A stretch of 64,000 bases of DNA from Catenaria anguillulae PL171. Its lineage: Eukaryota; Blastocladiomycota; Blastocladiomycetes; Blastocladiales; Catenariaceae. Positions 59,647 to 64,000 of this stretch are shown piece by piece (position 1 is the first letter of the stretch; the number at the start of each line of letters is the position of its first letter). The translations under genes were made by a program, and so were the position numbers. The notes under the pieces were generated by a model. The model saw nothing but the letters and a program-made list of their open reading frames with translations. It had not been told where the DNA came from and searched no databases. The stretch is from contig MCFL01000006.1 of the NCBI GenBank assembly GCA_002102555.1, positions 248,001-312,000 on the forward strand, in the 5' to 3' direction.

Positions 59647-62600
59647 TCACACCCCGCGAAGGCGCGGGATGTTGGTCTGCAGCCAGGCACGGAATCCATC
59701 GAGCGCCTTTGCATCCGTTGCCTCCACCATGCGCGCCTCGCCGTCATATTGTACAATGCGGAAAAAGTAAATGGGTCGCTGACCTGTCGAGTGAGCAAAC
59801 AGCTTGGAATCCAGGTGATTGACGTCTGCACACCGAGCGCAAAAGTGTCAGCATCTCGCAAATGAATGTGTGTGTCAAATTCATCAACGAAACGAGACGC
59901 TAGACGTACTGCGTAGCTTGCAAATCCACTCGGCGTGCATGGATTGGAGGCGGGCAAGAACGATGCACTTGTCTGTGACAATGACTACATTGTCCTCGAG
60001 CTTGGTTTCTGTCAAGGTACAACCACAACAAGGGATAAGTCATGTTATACTACTAGGAATACAAGCTGGAGAATACCGTACCGAAATGCTTGACGTATCG
60101 TCCCTTTGCACCCTCAATCTGATGCAACCAGAACTGGCCCAGTGCATCTCGCTCCGAAAACGGTTGAATCACACCATCATACAGCACACGTGGCAAACGC
60201 ATGCGCTCCAACTCGTAATACGAATCGTCCAAGACAGTTGTCGTGTTGCGAATGCCCTCGCTGATTGAGTTGGCGGCATCTGCGAGCCCCAGAACGGGCT
60301 TGACCACCAACCCAATCCCGGCTTTGGCCACGCCCTTGAAAAACCCAGAAACACCTTCTCGAGAAGCACCTTGAATCGGCTGCTGCACAATACCCGTGGC
60401 GGCCGAAACCAAATTGGACCCAAGCGAGCGCACCCCGACGGCGACACCCGACAATCCGTGGCTTGGGCGGTTGCGGCGCCGAGCACGAGCACGGGATTGC
60501 TGGAATGAATTGTCCATTGTTGCCGCCGCCAATCCTTTGCCGACCGACGACGAGAAGCGCGCAAACCCATCTGCAAATCCATACACGGTCTTGCCTACCA
60601 GCGCCCCGCCGCCCTTGAGAATACCGAGACCAATGTCCTGTGGCCGCTCCAAGCTCATGGCGTACGGCTCAATAAAGAATGACTTGACACCGCTGGAAAT
60701 GTTGGACCACAGCTGCACCGGATTCCCCAACAAATCGACGGATCCAATCACGCTGTACAATTTCCGGATGGCTTGATCGTACACGTGCGACGACAAGGAG
60801 TTGACCAGCCCTTCGGGTGTGACCACAAGGTTGTCGAGAATGAGGCCTTCGATAGGCACGGGCATGTTGCTGACATTGCCCAAACTGGCCGTCAATACGC
60901 CCAGAGGCAAGTGGGTAATGTCCGACGTCTTGGAATCGCCCATGGTAAACGTGACGTTGATCTTCATTGGATGACAGGCAAAGGTCTCGAAATACAAGAG
61001 CCGCGAATGTCCACCAGCGAGCTGCGGCGGCTCATGGCGCAGCCGGACCGCCCATGGCTTACCCGACGGTGCATTGTCGAGTGGCTTGACAAAGTTGGCA
61101 AAGGCCATAATAAAGTCCATGTCGATGGCGACCGAGAGTTCCTGCAAAAGGACGGTAAAGTGCTTGAAGAATTGGTCGTTGGTCGTTGATTGCGAAAGCG
61201 AGAGCTGGAGCAAGTTGCGATCCTTGGCCCCACGGATGATGTCGGCTGGATAAATGGCGATTTCCTCGTTGGCATCGGGCATTTGATTGTCGACTTGGAT
61301 CCAATGCAGGTTGAGGTCGAGTGAGCGAGAGAGATCGCCACCCGAGCAAACAACATTGAGGTTGCGGAGCGAAACGTAGGCAAGCTCGTTGCCCTCGCTG
61401 ACAATGGACAAGCCCAAATCAAGGTCAAGCGTGAACGACCAGGTGACGACCGACGGTAAGCTCACGAGCTCAAAGGAAATGTGCGACGCATTGGACGACG
61501 AAATGGATGAGCGTTGCTTGGCACGGTAAATCGACCGATCGGGTTGGTACGTGCGGACACGAAGCACCCGTACATTGTCCTCGAGCACAACAGCGCATTC
61601 GAGCAATCGCGACCGACCGCCAATGGATGCTTCAAACGGTGGTAACGAACCAATCTCAAACAAGTTGACCACATGCTCTGATGAACCAAAGCGCAACGCA
61701 AGCAACTTCTGCGACGTAGGATCATCCCAAGAGTAGTTGATGGATTGGCCGGCGGGCAGCTGGTACCGCCGCCGTTGCCCAACTTGAGAAATCGTGATCG
61801 AATCCGAAATGAGCGACTCGATGCGAAATGGCCACTGCGTGGCGGGTGCGACACGAATAAACACAGTGGCTTCGTTCAAGGCCACCGAAACGGCAAGCAA
61901 CATGTCCTGCACCTGCACCGACGACTCGGATGTGTCACCGCTACTCGACAACGGGTTGACGCGCAAGAATGTCTCGCCCACTTCGTTCATCTGCAACGGG
62001 CTTGACCAATCATACCGACCTTGCGCAGGGCGGCACACGAGCTGTTGCTGGAGCGCTTGATGGAGCCACAAGATCGGGGACTGCGAGTGGGGATCACATG
62101 GTGAGGCCGTGGCGGTATTGACTTGTTTCCAAACCAACGGAATGTCACATGCGTTGACAAACACAAACCTTGGCCAGAAAGTGACGAGTTTGGACACGAC
62201 GGGCGAATCGAGGGGGCCATTGTCGAGCGTCAAGCCAACGTGCAAATACCGTGACCCGTCCATGCTTCGCAGCACGACGCCAGAAGCACCCGCAATTGCA
62301 CCGATGCGGAGCATGGACGACTGGTCTGCCCCGCCCACGCGAATGGCAATCTTTTCGTCCGAGCAGCCATGGATCGCGTCGCGATTGATGTGCAAGTACC
62401 CGTTAGTGCGATAGCACTGGACATCCAACGGGAGAGCCAGTTTGTTGCGCAGGACAAAGGGCAAGTACACGGTCACCTTGCGCACAAGGCCGCCGGGGAT
62501 GACGTAGTGCGTCCGAAAAGCGAGGCTTGAAGGACCAAATGGAACCATTTGCGTTTCGTCCTCGTCGCCGTCAATGTCCTCCAATGCGGGTACAATTGCC

Positions 62601-64000
62601 GGCCCCGAGGTTTCAATGTGAAGACTTGGGACTTGGACGCGGATACCGATTGGTTGACGAATGTCAACCACCGACAAGCACACGTGTGACTCGGCATCCA
62701 ATGACTCGCTTACAATTGGTGCGCCAGCATGCCGTGACAGAATTTGGAACCGCATCGACTCGGGCAAGTTGTTTTCAATCGTCAATGGCGCGTACAGCTC
62801 GACCGTGGTCAAAGGCATAATGCCGGGAAACTCTTCGTGCTCGACAACGACGTGCGACACGAGCGTGAACGGCGGTCCACCAAAACTCGACTTGGTCACC
62901 ACAAACAAATCCTTGCGACGCTCAGCTTGCTCGTACGTGATGGGCGAGCTCCAACCGTAGCCATACTGGCCATGAGGACGCACGCGCAGGGCCAACGCGG
63001 TCAGGTTGTGCATGGGGACATGGAAGTGGTGGTCGGCCTTGATGATTGAAATCTGCTCGTTGCACAGACTTCGAGATCGATATTGGTCATGTTTCGCAAC
63101 CGGTAAGGCGAGGAAATGTGCACCACCTTGGTGAACTGCTTGGTCGTGACGTGCAAGTAGAGCGAACGGCCAATGGTTGTTGACAAGGACGGTTCGAGGG
63201 CAACAATTTGCTTTGTCTCCCGCAAAATCGGCAAGGGATGCGTAGCCCCTTGCGTGGGCATGAGTACTTCTACCCTCACTTGAGAAAGGCCCCCATCAGT
63301 CGTGTCAAAGTAGTCGCCGGCCTCAGCAAATTGGCCCTCGGCGCCATCAGGAATCTCGAGCGTGGCTGACGTTCCAGCAGTTGGGCGCGGCGACGACGTT
63401 GCGCCGACAGAGGGACGGACACGAATCGGGAAACCAGTGTCGTTGTGGAACACGAGACGGCTCTTTTGGCGTGTCACGGGCAAGTCGACCGAAGTGGGCC
63501 ATAGGTTGGAGACACGGTTGACAGCGGCCAGCAAGGTTTGCGAGACGGTGGCTTCGAGTACACCCTTGGACTGCACAGCAACACTGAGCGTGTCACCAGC
63601 TTGTACAATGACTTGGAGTTTGCACTGCTCAATGAGCGGCTCCCAAACAGAGAGCTGCGGATTCCAAAAGTTGATGTTGGTCTCAATTGTGGCTGATACT
63701 TGCAACTGAAAGGGGTGAACGAGGCATGAGATTAGGCATGTGCATGTACGCAGCATTGATTGACCAGAATTGAACGAACCGCCGATGCCCAATCATTGAT
63801 CTCAAACGAACGAGGCAACTGAATGCTGCAATCAAGTACAGGGCCGTGCACATCGGTTGACAAATCGTCCACGAGCAAAAACCGAATCCCTTCACTGGAC
63901 ACGTGCATTGTCTCGCGACGCACAATCACCTTAGCCATCGACGGCGGTTGTGGCGTCTGGGCACTTTGGCGGCGACTGCCGGTGCCCGTGCCCAGGCCAG
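59647..64000 (-). CDS. VPS13: VPS13-like lipid transfer protein, 3' part (5' end outside window)
   Basis: Exons seen, all complement: 59647..59825, 59910..60008, 60082..63715 and 63779..>64000; introns of 84, 73 and 63 bp. About 1,370 C-terminal residues are covered. VPS13 is a bridge-like lipid transporter at organelle contact sites. Landmarks are NPQLSVWEPLIEQ, the SHR/VAB-type beta repeats (PYRLRNMTNIDLEV; FVNACDIPLVWKQV), the ATG2_C-like end (GFADGFARFSSSVGKGLAA, VSGFFKGVAKAGIGLVVKPVLGL, RLPRVLYDGVIQPFSERDA) and a final PH-like domain (ETKLEDNVVIVTDKCIVL). Near 63061-63068 the frame breaks: an extra TG in GTCTGTGCAACG shifts VCNEQISIIK out of frame. This is either an assembly error or an inactivating allele. 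Confidence 0.88.

Noticed and set aside
63016-63070. A short intron to explain the VPS13 frame break
   Set aside because: Available GT/AG pairs give introns of about 33-51 bp or delete the conserved NMTNIDLEV segment. A 2-bp TG duplication is simpler.
1-64000. tRNA, rRNA or CRISPR features
   Set aside because: I looked for GGTTCGAATCC-type B boxes, rRNA-like conserved blocks and regularly spaced short repeats, and saw none. A covariance-model scan would settle tRNAs.

Overview
The window is nuclear DNA of a fungus that almost certainly makes flagellated zoospores. Protein-coding genes are dense, GC-rich and on both strands. They are split by short introns (mostly 60-110 bp, GTACGT/GTATGT-type donors, CAG/TAG acceptors). 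An IFT57 gene (intraflagellar transport complex B), an ARMH1-like gene, a class C (GABA-B-like) receptor and VPS13 together point to a zoosporic lineage. Blastocladiomycota (Allomyces/Catenaria-like) is my inference, not a demonstrated identity. I found no tRNA, rRNA or CRISPR array.

Layout. 0.5-2.2 kb: relic of a hAT DNA transposon with 23-bp terminal inverted repeats. 2.8-4.6 kb: F-box/LRR-type gene. 5.0-11.5 kb: three adjacent genes of peroxisomal fatty-acid metabolism, namely a PMP34/ANT1-type carrier, acyl-CoA oxidase (ends in ARL) and carnitine acetyltransferase (mitochondrial presequence plus terminal SKL). 13.0-14.6 kb: a second F-box/LRR gene. 14.7-17.8 kb: ARMH1-like armadillo protein, divergent from cytochrome c (18.4-19.2 kb). 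19.6-24.5 kb: IFT57 and a large coiled-coil protein.

25.4-42.7 kb: a large inverted duplication. Each arm carries an SR-type RRM protein and an ankyrin-like 'LEWW' repeat protein. The arms enclose about 10.8 kb with a head-to-head pair of ~1,150-residue paralogues (helical N-terminus, degenerate kinase domain, Sel1/TPR-like C-terminus; an MLKL-like architecture) and a bestrophin-like channel gene. 43.1-46.5 kb: a gene that splices three Ran-binding domains in frame to an eIF2B-like domain. 46.5-49.8 kb: poorly resolved, with a candidate membrane protein and a pair of inverted hairpin repeats. 49.8-55.8 kb: a third LEWW paralogue, an unknown gene and a decayed fourth paralogue. 56.1-59.4 kb: a nine-exon-scale class C GPCR (eight coding exons in my model) with a PH-like tail. 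59.6-64.0 kb: the 3' part of VPS13, running off the window and carrying an apparent 2-bp frameshift.

All spliced models were built by hand from splice consensus, reading-frame phase and family resemblance. The phases of every joined model close exactly, except where a frameshift is stated. Untranslated regions and transcript starts cannot be seen.
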